Origin: Syntrophobacteraceae bacterium
GTDB taxonomy: Bacteria > Desulfobacterota > Syntrophobacteria > Syntrophobacterales > Syntrophobacteraceae
Assembly (NCBI GenBank): GCA_017881795.1
Contig: JADGQM010000003.1
Span: 1 to 41,525 of the forward strand
Direction: 5' to 3'
DNA: 41,525 bases
A program made the position numbers and the translations under genes. The notes under the pieces are model-generated. The model was not told where the DNA came from and made no database searches. It worked only from the letters and a program-made list of their open reading frames with translations. Numbering within the stretch: the first letter of the stretch is position 1; every line of letters starts with the position of its first letter. Below are positions 32,223 to 40,753 of the stretch, one piece after another.

Positions 32223-34556
32223 ATGAAAAACGTTTTCTCCAATGTTTTGGAAGCCATCGGCAATACCCCGCTGATTCGTATCAACCGCATGAATCCCAAC
32301 CCGAAAGTTACCCTTTTCGTCAAATGGGAAGCGAAGAATCCCGGAGGATCGGTCAAAGACCGACCGGCCCTCTCCCTTATCGAGGCCGCAGAGCGAGAGG
32401 GGCTGCTCACTCCTAACAAAATTATTATCGAGGCCACCAGTGGCAACACGGGTATCGGCCTGGCGATGGTAGCCGCGGTCAAGGGGTACCGAATCGTTTT
32501 GGTGATGCCCGAGACGGCCAGCCTGGAGCGTCAAAAGATCCTCAAGGCCTTCGGCGCTGAATTGCTGCTGACACCAGGAAACAAGGGAACGGATGGCGCC
32601 ATCGAAGAAGTCTACAACCTCGTGCGGGAAAATCCGGATCTTTATTTCATGCCGGATCAATTCAACAACCCAGCCAATCCTGCGGCGCACCATGAGCATA
32701 CGGGACCGGAAATCTACGAGCAAACTGACGGGAAAGTCAACGTCGTCGTCGTCACCCTGGGTACGACGGGAACCGCCATGGGTATCCTTCAGGCCATGAA
32801 GGAACGGGACCCGGCCATCCAGGTCATCGGCGTCGAGCCCTATCCCGGGCACAAGGTCCAGGGTTTGAAAAATATGAAGGAATCCTACGTACCCGGGCTT
32901 TTTGACCGCCATGCTCTGGACGGCGTGGTGAATGTCAAGGACGAGGAAGCCTTCGAAATGGCCCGGCGGCTCGCGAAGGAAGAAGGGATCTTTGCCGGGA
33001 TGAGCTCCGGGGCGGCAATGGCTGCCGCAGTCCGCATCGCCGCAGAGCGCGAAGACGGCATGGTCGTAACCATCCTCCCGGACGGCGGCGACCGTTACCT
33101 GAGCACTAACCTCTTCACGACCTTGCTCGAACCCGATTTCCGCTTCTATGACCTGATGCGTCGAGAGAAAGTTGACTTCAAACCAGTCCAGGAGGGCAAA
33201 GTGCGCATTTTCGTGACTGGCCCTCCGTTGGACAAACTCCTTTCCTTGCAGGAATTGCGTCGTTTCCTCCTGGCTGATCTCCTGACCCGCTTTCTCCGTT
33301 CCAAATCATTTTCGGTGAACCAGGTGGTGCTGGCTCCGGATCTTGACGGCCGTGCCATTCTGGGCTCGATCGCGGCAAACATGGAACACGCCGCCTATAC
33401 GCAGCAGCAACTGGAACAATTCCTGAGCGACCTGGACCAGATTGGAATCCAGAGGGCTTACAATTGTCCTCGCACAACTGAGCACATCGATACCATCATC
33501 GAGTTCACCAAGTCTCTCATCAAGAAAGGCATGGCCTACGAGAAGCTGCGCTCCGTTTATTTTGATCTTTCGAAGAGCAGTAATTATGGAGTCCTCTCCC
33601 GGATCGATCCCAAGAAGATCCGCTTAGGGAAGACGGTGGATTTGGAGGCCTACGAAAAGCTCAATCCAAGGGATTTCACCCTGCTTAAGCGATCTACTCT
33701 GGCGGAACTGAAGCGGGGGGTCTATTTGAAAACCGACTGGGGCAACGTGCTTCCGACCTGGCATATTGCTGCCGCCGCGGTGGCAATCCACGATCTGGGA
33801 GCTCCCATCGACATCCACGTGAGCAGCGTAGATTTCCTTTTCCCTCATCTGGAGAATCTCCGCGAGATCGGCGAGACGGTCACCGGCAGACCCTTTGCCA
33901 ATATTTGGATGCTCTGCGAACGGATCTGGTCTTCACAGCAGGAAAAGGACGAAAGACATCTCGATGAAAACGTCTCCGTCAGAGAATTTATCGCCGCCGG
34001 TTATAGTGCTATGGAGATTCGCTACTGGCTGCTAAATACTCATTACCGCAAACCCATCCACATCACTTCCGAGAATATTCTCAATGCCAAACGCGGCTAC
34101 GAACGCCTGAAGGAATTCATCAGTCGCGTCCACCATGCGCAAAGCAACAAACAGGAAAACAGGGTTATCCCCGAAATGACTTACGCCCTCGAACAGAGCT
34201 TCCTCGATGCCATGGCCGATGATCTGAATATGCCTCTCGCCCTGGCTGCACTCTTTAAATTCGTCCGGCAAGCCAATCCCATCCTTGATCGGGGAGACTT
34301 TAATGAGGCTCAGCGCAAGCAGGTTCTGGATGTTCTGAAGAAGTTAAACGCTCTTATGGGAGTTTTCGATATGGAGCTCCAGCCCCTGACGGTGGAGGAA
34401 AGGGATTTGATTCAAAGGCGCGAGGAAGCAAGAAAGGCAAAAAAGTGGGCGGAAGCGGACCGCATCAGAAAAGACTTACAGGAGCGTGGGCTGAGGGTGT
34501 TCGACACCGCGACGGGCACCCGGTGGGAGCACCTGTGTGACCCGCACCCCGGGTAA
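32223..34556 (+). CDS. Cysteine synthase fused to a catalytically degenerate cysteinyl-tRNA synthetase
   Basis: This 777-residue fusion starts at the ATG at 32223; a GTG at 32214 adds three residues (numbers below include them). Residues 1-310 are an O-acetylserine sulfhydrylase-type PLP enzyme: GNTPLIRINRM, the PLP lysine K48 in GGSVKDRPA, TSGNTGIGLA and GTTGTAMG, so cysteine synthesis is plausible. Residues about 328-780 align along the whole CysRS chain, including YGVLSRID and THYRKPIHITSENI. However, the HIGH motif is LQEL (about 345-348), KMSKS is DERHL (579-583), and three of four zinc ligands are lost (C to T335, C to A520, E to L549), leaving H545. It cannot charge tRNA by the usual chemistry. 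The second half may bind tRNA or a regulator (inference). Confidence 0.92.
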   Translation: MKNVFSNVLEAIGNTPLIRINRMNPNPKVTLFVKWEAKNPGGSVKDRPALSLIEAAEREGLLTPNKIIIEATSGNTGIGLAMVAAVKGYRIVLVMPETASLERQKILKAFGAELLLTPGNKGTDGAIEEVYNLVRENPDLYFMPDQFNNPANPAAHHEHTGPEIYEQTDGKVNVVVVTLGTTGTAMGILQAMKERDPAIQVIGVEPYPGHKVQGLKNMKESYVPGLFDRHALDGVVNVKDEEAFEMARRLAKEEGIFAGMSSGAAMAAAVRIAAEREDGMVVTILPDGGDRYLSTNLFTTLLEPDFRFYDLMRREKVDFKPVQEGKVRIFVTGPPLDKLLSLQELRRFLLADLLTRFLRSKSFSVNQVVLAPDLDGRAILGSIAANMEHAAYTQQQLEQFLSDLDQIGIQRAYNCPRTTEHIDTIIEFTKSLIKKGMAYEKLRSVYFDLSKSSNYGVLSRIDPKKIRLGKTVDLEAYEKLNPRDFTLLKRSTLAELKRGVYLKTDWGNVLPTWHIAAAAVAIHDLGAPIDIHVSSVDFLFPHLENLREIGETVTGRPFANIWMLCERIWSSQQEKDERHLDENVSVREFIAAGYSAMEIRYWLLNTHYRKPIHITSENILNAKRGYERLKEFISRVHHAQSNKQENRVIPEMTYALEQSFLDAMADDLNMPLALAALFKFVRQANPILDRGDFNEAQRKQVLDVLKKLNALMGVFDMELQPLTVEERDLIQRREEARKAKKWAEADRIRKDLQERGLRVFDTATGTRWEHLCDPHPG

Positions 34557-34583
34557 GATGGTCAGGAAGAGCGAGCGGGCGTA

Positions 34584-34617
34584 CTGGGAATGACAGACTA
34601 TTTACTGCCATTCCCAG
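34584..34617. terminator. Hairpin between convergent genes, possible bidirectional terminator
   Basis: A perfect 9-bp stem, CTGGGAATG (34584-34592) and CATTCCCAG (34609-34617), with a 16-base loop, lies between the stops of the cysK fusion and the aldolase-family gene. It has no clear T-tract, so the terminator role is tentative. Confidence 0.4.
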
Positions 34618-34665
34618 CATCTTCATTGTTGCTGTGAGGTTTGAGCTCTTTATGTGATGATTCGG

Positions 34666-35799
34666 TTAGGAAAAACTCCACACGCTCTCGGCCAACCCGA
34701 TGGAATGGGTGGCCTCAAACAAGCGTAGAGCTTCCTCATAAGCGTGATCGGTGATCCGCTTTTTGTATTGCAGGGGAATGGCATTCATTTTTGCGGCAAA
34801 AGCCTGATTGGCGCTTTTGATGTTGCCGCCGGTATTCTTGGTCTCCACCGCCCAGGACCACATCTCCTGCCACAGTTCATCCGGAATCCCACGATACGGG
34901 CGTTTGATGTACTCGCGATTTTCAGTGGTAAGCGCATTGCCGCTTTCGTTCATGGCCATACCAAAGGAGATGTTCTGCCACAACGTTCCCACATTCCCTT
35001 TGCGGATCCCGTATTCAATGAAAGAGGAAATCTTTTCCAGTGAAGTTCCCGTGATCCCATGCTGAGCGATGTCCACGGACCAGGACTGGATGGACTGCCA
35101 GATCTTTGCGGTCAGATCGAGTTGAATGCCCTCATGGGCTGCGCCGAAGTAGGTTCCATGGATGGACCCGTTATTGATGGCGAGTAGATTCGGGCGAATC
35201 TTCTTCTTGTCCAACTCGCCAACAAACCATGCTGCTTCCTCTGGCTGGGTAAAGCCCTCAGTGCTGCCACTTTTCGCCCCAATTTCCCCCAACTCAACTT
35301 CGAGGGCCAAGCCTGCCTGTACGATGGGCAGCGCTAATTGAGACGTGGCAGCGAGGTTATTGTCGTTCTCCATGTGCGAAGCATCGATGGCAAACGAAGT
35401 GAAACCTGCTTCAAGCTGCTTGGCAATCAGAGCCGCGACACTTTCCACTTCCTCTGGCTTCTTAACCGTGATGTGGTCCCCATGAACGCCAAAGGGCACG
35501 TCGGTGTTGCCCAGTCGCTCGTTTTCTTGAATGATGAATTCCACGAACGTCGCTGGAGTAAATTCGGTGTATCCCAACTCTGACTTGGCAATCTCATACA
35601 TGACCGGGGCCTCGGCCGCCATGGAAGCAAGCACAATGCCCTCCACCGGCAACCGGCACCGGATGTTACAGGCCATGATCATGGCCTTGTGCTTCCTGGC
35701 AGCTTCCAGCAAGGCTCTGCCGTTGAGCAGGGGAACGACACTGTTGGGAAACCGTTTCTTAACATTTGCCGGACGTGGATCTATCCTTGGTTTGGTCAT
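34666..35799 (-). CDS. Class II aldolase-family protein (fructose-bisphosphate aldolase-like)
   Basis: This 377-residue TIM-barrel protein resembles zinc-dependent class II aldolases. FGVHGDHITV sits where the HLDHG zinc motif is expected. AIDASHMENDNN, the glutamate-rich LALEVELGEIGAKSG, NNGSIHGTYFG (second metal histidine) and QHGITGTS (phosphate loop) follow in the usual order. The start is the ATG at 35799, after GGAGGTGA. It is divergent from typical FbaA proteins, so the substrate may be another ketose phosphate. It is convergent with the cysK fusion, with no metabolic link evident. Confidence 0.8.
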   Translation of the reverse strand: MTKPRIDPRPANVKKRFPNSVVPLLNGRALLEAARKHKAMIMACNIRCRLPVEGIVLASMAAEAPVMYEIAKSELGYTEFTPATFVEFIIQENERLGNTDVPFGVHGDHITVKKPEEVESVAALIAKQLEAGFTSFAIDASHMENDNNLAATSQLALPIVQAGLALEVELGEIGAKSGSTEGFTQPEEAAWFVGELDKKKIRPNLLAINNGSIHGTYFGAAHEGIQLDLTAKIWQSIQSWSVDIAQHGITGTSLEKISSFIEYGIRKGNVGTLWQNISFGMAMNESGNALTTENREYIKRPYRGIPDELWQEMWSWAVETKNTGGNIKSANQAFAAKMNAIPLQYKKRITDHAYEEALRLFEATHSIGLAESVWSFS

Positions 35800-35910
35800 T
35801 CTATTCACCTCCAAAAGTCACTTAAAAAACGCAAATTGCCACCCATTTTTAGACCCTTTGGTCCGAATCAGTCAAGAGCGGTTTTACCATGACCGATACT
35901 CGGGACTTGT

Positions 35911-36025
35911 CCGAGAACTCCTTTTCTGTCATTTCGAACGAAGCGTGGCGCACTGAGAAATCTGAAAACTTCGCCACTTGCGCCAACCAAGTTTCTCGGC
36001 TCCGGCTCGAAATGACAATTCTCGG
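35911..36025. repeat. Inverted repeat of the TGTCATTTCGA family
   Basis: TGTCATTTCGA (35927-35937) and its perfect complement (36007-36017) are flanked by CCGAGAA (35911-35917) and TTCTCGG (36019-36025), enclosing about 70 bp with GAACGAAGCG. It lies in the gene-free gap 35800-36398, where the listed ORFs are repeat-derived or random. Confidence 0.75.
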
Positions 36026-36307
36026 GGAGCCTCCTGGAGAACTGATTGTGGCTAAAGACAAAGGGTAATTTCGATTTGGCCCATATTCCATCCTGGCTGA
36101 GAAATGGCGGAAGGAATTCCGCAAATCGGCAGACGACCAAGCTCTGCGCCTTGGTCTGGAGCCTTTGGCCATGTCATCGGCATCCCCCAAAGAGGTTTCC
36201 TCATATGATCGTGCCTTCCGGTCCCCCGGGCTTGACGACCACGTGTTGATGCAAACTTCAAGAGAGCTTATCAGACTTCTAAAAATCATTCTCTTTTGAA
36301 AAAAACC

Positions 36308-36336
36308 TTGATCTACACCAATAGAACCTTTATCTT
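36308..36336 (+). promoter_or_regulatory. Candidate promoter for the L,D-transpeptidase gene
   Basis: TTGATC (36308-36313), 17-bp spacer and TATCTT (36331-36336), each matching four of six consensus positions, lie about 60 bp before the start codon. Confidence 0.38.
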
Positions 36337-36398
36337 ACCATGCACTATGGCTATATCACTCGTTTACAGTTGCAGAACATGGATGGGAAGATTGATTT

Positions 36399-37358
36399 AT
36401 GAAGCTAAGAATCCTGGCGATTTTTGCTGTACTTTTGATTGTTAGTTCATTCGTCGGGTCCCAAGCCCGCGGTGATGACGAGGAATTCAACACTACTGTT
36501 CAGCGCTATCCATATCGGATCCCTGAATTAACGGTCATCGGGACGCCGATCTGGTATAAGATCGGCGCCAAAGAAACCATGCTCGATATCGCCAGGAAGC
36601 ACGGGTTGGGGTACAATGATATTGATCTTCTATTCCCCCGTATGGATGCGTGGATTCCCCCAACCGGCAAGAAAATTTCTATCCCGACCTTTTGGGTCCT
36701 GCCTCCCACTCAGCATCAGCAACTCGTGATCAATGTGCCCGAGCTCAGGCTGTACTTTTTTGACAAAACCTCGTCCACGGTTCAAACCTATCCCATCGGC
36801 ATCGGCGACGAAGGCTGGGAAAGCCCGCTCGGCACTTTTTTTATCAATGATAAGAGAGCCAATCCAACGTGGTATATCCCTGCTTCACTGCAAGAGAAAT
36901 ATGGCATGGCTTCAATGCCTCCCGGGCCGGAGAACCCCCTCGGGGAATATGTTATGAAATTCTCGGCCGGGGCCTATGGCGTTCATGGTACGGCGATGCC
37001 CTGGGGAGTCGGGCGACTGGTCAGCCATGGGTGCATCCGATGTTATCCGGAACACATTAAGCTCCTCTATCCGCAGGTGCCGACGGGAACCAAGTTGGAG
37101 ATCATCTATGAACCCATTAAATTCGGGCAAAAGAACGGGCAGGTGTTTGTTGAAGCCCATCCTGATGTCTACAGAAGGATTCCCGACTACGTCCAGTATG
37201 CGCTTAATAAGCTGGCTCAGCACCCTTCGGCAAAATTCATCGATCAAAAGAAATACCTCATGACGGTGAAGCTCCAAAACGGGGTGCCCACCAATGTTTC
37301 CCGGTTTGCAGCCGATGATGTCTCTTTAAAACTGGTTGAAATCATGCAAGAGCAGTGA
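36399..37358 (+). CDS. L,D-transpeptidase (YkuD domain) with a LysM-like N-terminal module
   Basis: This 319-residue periplasmic enzyme has a signal peptide (ILAIFAVLLIVSSFVGSQARG), a LysM-like region (TPIWYKIGAKETMLDIARKH), and a YkuD catalytic domain from about residue 108 (LVINVPELRLYFFD). The active-site signature is GVHGTAMPWGVGRLVSHGCIRC, with the nucleophilic cysteine in SHGC; the residue after IR is Cys where most members have Met or Leu. Such enzymes make 3-3 crosslinks or attach proteins to diaminopimelate. It reads into a small lipoprotein with a C-terminal lysine 258 bp downstream, which suggests a lipoprotein-attaching role like E. coli ErfK/YbiS (inference). Confidence 0.92.
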   Translation: MKLRILAIFAVLLIVSSFVGSQARGDDEEFNTTVQRYPYRIPELTVIGTPIWYKIGAKETMLDIARKHGLGYNDIDLLFPRMDAWIPPTGKKISIPTFWVLPPTQHQQLVINVPELRLYFFDKTSSTVQTYPIGIGDEGWESPLGTFFINDKRANPTWYIPASLQEKYGMASMPPGPENPLGEYVMKFSAGAYGVHGTAMPWGVGRLVSHGCIRCYPEHIKLLYPQVPTGTKLEIIYEPIKFGQKNGQVFVEAHPDVYRRIPDYVQYALNKLAQHPSAKFIDQKKYLMTVKLQNGVPTNVSRFAADDVSLKLVEIMQEQ

Positions 37359-37616
37359 TATGCGTTGCTGTGGAAGGCGTAATATGGTGCTCGTGCAGTC
37401 CAAAAAACTTCTTGATTTTATGAATTTTCTAGGGTAGCCTGTTGACGTCTTTCCTAACGGTGCGGGATAGCGAAGGCAATTCCCAAAGGCTTTTGCAGTG
37501 AATTGATTGAAAAGGAGAGGAGGTGGGAAGCAGGTATATCTAACGGATTTTGTCAGCAAATGGGTAGGTTTTATCAACACTGGTATTGGGTTAAGTTTAA
37601 CAAGGAGGAAAGAGTA

Positions 37617-37874
37617 ATGAAGAGAATAATGTCAATTCTGTTAGTGGTCGCTTTCGCTTTCACGATGGTTGGTTGTGCTTGCACACAAGATGCCAAGAAG
37701 TGTACAGAGCTTTGTCAGGCAGCCCTGGATAAGGCTCAGCAGGTAGAGCAGTCCTGTGCAAATTACGCCAAGCAAGCTGAAGCAGCCGCTATGAAAGCTG
37801 AAGCAGCCGCCCGCCGGGCTGAGGCAGCAGCTCAAAAATGCGAAGACATTTTCATGAAGAAGATGAAGAAGTAG
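37617..37874 (+). CDS. Small alanine-rich coiled-coil lipoprotein, Lpp/OprI-like, ending in lysine
   Basis: This 85-residue precursor starts at the ATG with AAGGAGG eight bases upstream, not at the longer track frame. The signal MKRIMSILLVVAFAFTMVGC ends in a lipobox with the lipidated Cys20. The mature protein of 66 residues is a predicted heptad coiled coil (AKQAEAAAMKAEAAARRAEA) ending KKMKK with a terminal lysine. Size, architecture and terminus match Braun-type lipoproteins that are linked to peptidoglycan by L,D-transpeptidases, and such an enzyme is encoded just upstream. Several extra cysteines in the mature part are unusual. A strong terminator follows. Confidence 0.85.
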   Translation: MKRIMSILLVVAFAFTMVGCACTQDAKKCTELCQAALDKAQQVEQSCANYAKQAEAAAMKAEAAARRAEAAAQKCEDIFMKKMKK

Positions 37875-37904
37875 TTACGCTACGCATTAATATTCTGGTT
37901 GCAT

Positions 37905-37944
37905 GGAAAAGCCGCTAAAGTCTCGTTTAGCGGCTTTTCCTTTT
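37905..37944. terminator. Strong intrinsic terminator between the lipoprotein gene and mlaD
   Basis: GGAAAAGCCGCTAAA (37905-37919) and its perfect complement (37926-37940) form a 15-bp stem with a 6-base loop, followed by TTTT on the plus strand. It ends the lipoprotein gene and, because the stem is symmetric, may also serve the convergent mla operon. Confidence 0.88.
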
Positions 37945-37948
37945 CAGG

Positions 37949-38404
37949 CTACTGCTTTGACTTTTCAACATTTCCAAAGACGAACTTGCTCACCAGGTTT
38001 TCCAGATCCAGAGGCGGTTGCGTATCCCTTATCATGCCTCCCGGCTTGATGTACTCTTCGGAAGCTCCAGGACTGACATAAACATACTTGTCTCCAATGA
38101 TGCCCATGGTCTTGATGCTGGCAATAACGTCTTCTTCGAGACGAACGTCCTTATGGATGCCCATTGTCAGGAGAGCCTGCCCATCGTCCAACCTGATGTT
38201 TTTCACCTGACCGATCGTCACTCCCGCCATGGTCACTGCTGCCTTGTCCTTCAGTCCTGCGACATTTGAGAACCTGGCATGTACTTCATAGTCGGAACTG
38301 CCCCAAGGATGGATATCGCCCAGTTTGAAAGACAGGTACCCCAAACATGAGAGTCCAATTACCAAGAACAGCCCAACGCCTAACTCAAGTCTCCTTCGTT
38401 CCAT
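37949..38404 (-). CDS. mlaD: MlaD-like substrate-binding protein (MCE domain)
   Basis: This 151-residue protein is the periplasmic lipid-binding ring subunit of the Mla phospholipid transporter. It has an N-terminal membrane anchor (LELGVGLFLVIGLSCLGYLS) and a single MCE domain (EVHARFSNVAGLKDKAAVTM, then GVTIGQVKNIRLDD and GIIGDKYVYVSPG). The start is the ATG at 38404; the longer track frame runs through non-coding sequence. It is the last gene of the STAS-mlaF-mlaE-mlaD operon. Confidence 0.93.
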   Translation of the reverse strand: MERRRLELGVGLFLVIGLSCLGYLSFKLGDIHPWGSSDYEVHARFSNVAGLKDKAAVTMAGVTIGQVKNIRLDDGQALLTMGIHKDVRLEEDVIASIKTMGIIGDKYVYVSPGASEEYIKPGGMIRDTQPPLDLENLVSKFVFGNVEKSKQ

Positions 38405-38477
38405 ATGGTCATCCCCTGCCTGTTGAGAAAATGGCGCCGAGTACTGGATGTCGCGAAAAATCAATGATCTTAGACCG

Positions 38478-39263
38478 CTAGAGCAGAATGGAGGTGACCA
38501 CATAATCCGCCGCGAGAATGGACACCGATGAGAGCACCACGGCATTGGTTGTGGCCCGGCCCACCTGTTCGGGGCCGAAGTTGCCGTCGTCAACGCCGGC
38601 GTAGAAGCCCTTGTAGGTGCAGATCCAAATCATCAGAACAGCAAAACCCAGTGATTTTACCATACCCATATAAACATCTTTCCAGACCACACTGTTTTCA
38701 ACCCCTGAGAGGTATGCTCCCGGGCTCACACCCAGGAGGTCGACACCGACCAGATAGCCGCCAAAGATCCCCACGACATCACAATAGGCGGTGAGGAGCG
38801 GAAGGCAGACCAGACCGGCAAGGAGTTTTGGGGTGATCAGGTAAGAGTAAGGGTCGATAGCCATGCATTCCAGCGCATCGATTTGTTCGTCAATCCGCAT
38901 TATCCCGATCTCGGCGCATATGGCTGAGCCGGCTCGGCCGGTGACCATCAGCGCCGAGAGCACAGGTCCCAGTTCGCGGATCAGGCTGAGGGCCACTCCC
39001 GATCCCAGCAGTCCCTCAGAACCGAATTTAGAGAGCGTGTAATAACCCTGCAAACCAAGCACCATGCCCGTGAACGCGGCGGTAAATCCAATGACAAAGA
39101 ACGACTTGGTGCCGATGAAGTGGATTTGCTTTATTACTGACCAAAACTTGCCCGGCGGCTTGACTATCCCTCTAATCATATAAACCAAAAAGAGCCCCAT
39201 CCGGCCGAGGTGTGCGAGCTGATCCAGAGTGGCAGCGCCCAGTGATTGGACCAAGCGAGTCAT
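38478..39263 (-). CDS. mlaE: MlaE-like ABC transporter permease
   Basis: This 261-residue multi-helix protein carries the MlaE/YrbE permease signature: FTGMVLGLQGYYTLSKFGSE, SLIRELGPVLSALMVTGRAG and IDEQIDALECMAIDPYSYLI. It forms the inner-membrane core of the phospholipid transporter. Its start overlaps the mlaF stop (ATGA). Confidence 0.95.
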   Translation of the reverse strand: MTRLVQSLGAATLDQLAHLGRMGLFLVYMIRGIVKPPGKFWSVIKQIHFIGTKSFFVIGFTAAFTGMVLGLQGYYTLSKFGSEGLLGSGVALSLIRELGPVLSALMVTGRAGSAICAEIGIMRIDEQIDALECMAIDPYSYLITPKLLAGLVCLPLLTAYCDVVGIFGGYLVGVDLLGVSPGAYLSGVENSVVWKDVYMGMVKSLGFAVLMIWICTYKGFYAGVDDGNFGPEQVGRATTNAVVLSSVSILAADYVVTSILL

Positions 39264-40072
39264 CGGCCACTCCTGGTTATTTCGTTTCCCATAATGCGAG
39301 ATAAATAGCCGGCGGTGTTAATCTCTGCAGTATCGGCCTTTCTTTCCAGAAACTGCAGCACCCGTTCGTTTTGGCTCGCTCGGATTTCATCGGGACTTCC
39401 CGCAGCAAGAATGCAACCGCGATCCATAACGATCAACCGATCAGCTATGCGAAAAGCACTCTCCAGTTCGTGCGTCACCACAATGATCGTCATGCCAAGC
39501 GTGTCGCGCAGTTCTAGAATCAACCGATCCAACCCGGCAGCGGTGATCGGATCCAGGCCCGAAGAAGGCTCATCGACAAAGAGAATTTCGGGATCCATGG
39601 CCAGCGCCCGCGCCAAACCCGCCCGCTTGCGCATCCCGCCGCTCAACTGGGAGGGCATGAAGGCGCCAAACTCCGCTAACCCTAACAGGTTGAGCTTGAT
39701 CAGCGCCATGATCCGGATGGTCTCATCGGATAGACGAGTGTGGACTTTAAGGGGAACGGCGATATTTTGCGATACGGTCATCGAGTTGAAGAGCGCACCG
39801 CTCTGGAACAGCACCCCGAGGCGACGCCGATAGTTTCGCATTTCCTCTTCATTAAATTTCCCCAGATCCTGTCCATCAACCATTATCTGTTCTGGCCGAG
39901 TGCGTTTCAAACCGATCAGATGCCTGAGGAGGGTGGTTTTTCCACAACCGCTCACACCCATAATCACGGTAATGTTCGTGTCAGGAATCCCAAAACGAAT
40001 GTCGAAAAGCACCTGTCTTCCGCTATAGTGACTGTTCAGACCACACACGTCGATCAAATCCCTATGACCCAT
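39260..40072 (-). CDS. mlaF: MlaF-like ABC transporter ATP-binding protein
   Basis: This 270-residue ATPase has Walker A (GVSGCGKTT), the Q-loop (LFQSGALFNSMTV), the signature LSGGMRKRAGLARA, Walker B ILFVDEPSSGLDP and the H-loop VTHELES. The start is the ATG at 40072, six bases after AGGA, inside the end of the STAS gene (11-bp overlap), rather than the track start. It powers phospholipid movement with MlaE/MlaD and stops within the mlaE start. Confidence 0.95.
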   Translation of the reverse strand: MGHRDLIDVCGLNSHYSGRQVLFDIRFGIPDTNITVIMGVSGCGKTTLLRHLIGLKRTRPEQIMVDGQDLGKFNEEEMRNYRRRLGVLFQSGALFNSMTVSQNIAVPLKVHTRLSDETIRIMALIKLNLLGLAEFGAFMPSQLSGGMRKRAGLARALAMDPEILFVDEPSSGLDPITAAGLDRLILELRDTLGMTIIVVTHELESAFRIADRLIVMDRGCILAAGSPDEIRASQNERVLQFLERKADTAEINTAGYLSRIMGNEITRSGR

Positions 40073-40415
40073 ACTCAATCCTGCTTCCCGCTTCATCCCG
40101 GATCTCAAAGATCTGATCAAGCCTTGCCAGCTGAATCAGCCGCTTGGCATTTTCGCTGAGACCAGACAATCGAAGCGCTCCGCCCCTGCGCGCAAGGCCT
40201 CTCCAGGTTTCCACCAGCATGGCGACCCCCGAGGTATCAAGTTTCGATACCCGTGAAAAATCGATGCGTATTTCCTTAACTGCTCTCTTCTTTGCAGCGC
40301 CCAGGAGCACCTTGCGGATCTCCGGGACCGTCGTCATGGCCACCGGGCCGTGCAATGGGATGGAGAATATGCCTTCCCGGAGCGAACCATTTTCTGGGGA
40401 CGATTGGACCATCAT
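40062..40415 (-). CDS. STAS-domain protein, MlaB-like
   Basis: This 117-residue protein (start ATG 40415, GGAG seven bases upstream) has the STAS/anti-sigma-factor-antagonist fold: IPLHGPVAMTTVPEIRKVLL, then EIRIDFSRVSKLDTSGVAML with the DTSG loop, and LRLSGLSENAKRLIQLARLD. In E. coli the STAS protein MlaB binds MlaF and regulates the transporter, but there it is the last gene; here it leads the operon and overlaps mlaF. Lead position suggests co-translational assembly with MlaF (inference). Confidence 0.88.
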   Translation of the reverse strand: MMVQSSPENGSLREGIFSIPLHGPVAMTTVPEIRKVLLGAAKKRAVKEIRIDFSRVSKLDTSGVAMLVETWRGLARRGGALRLSGLSENAKRLIQLARLDQIFEIRDEAGSRIEYGS

Positions 40416-40753
40416 AAAGGTTCTCCACTCGGACCATCCTGAGGATGGGCAACAAGCAAGAAACAAGAACTCCCCACCCATAATCGGGAGCCACAGGCGC
40501 CCCAGACAGGGGGGCAGAATTTGCTCACGGACTGAAAGGTTAACCATATTAACGGCAAAATTCCAAACGACAAGATGATTTTTTGTTAAAGGTGAAACAG
40601 ATTCTGTTATAAATCATCATGCGATGTGCTTGATATCACAGATCCGAACCTGAACGACATGAGGTGATGATGTTCGTCTGTCGTTTGGAGGTTGGTTAAG
40701 AGTGAGGGAGGAATTGCAGGCTTTCATTTTCGAGGTGATGCAAAGGAGCGTTA
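40416..40753. other. Divergent intergenic region between the mla operon and a nitroreductase
   Basis: These 338 bp must carry promoters for both sides. A TATAAA near 40610 on the plus strand is the only evident -10-like element, with a weak -35. The track frame extending the STAS gene upstream to 40547 has no conserved sequence. Confidence 0.4.
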
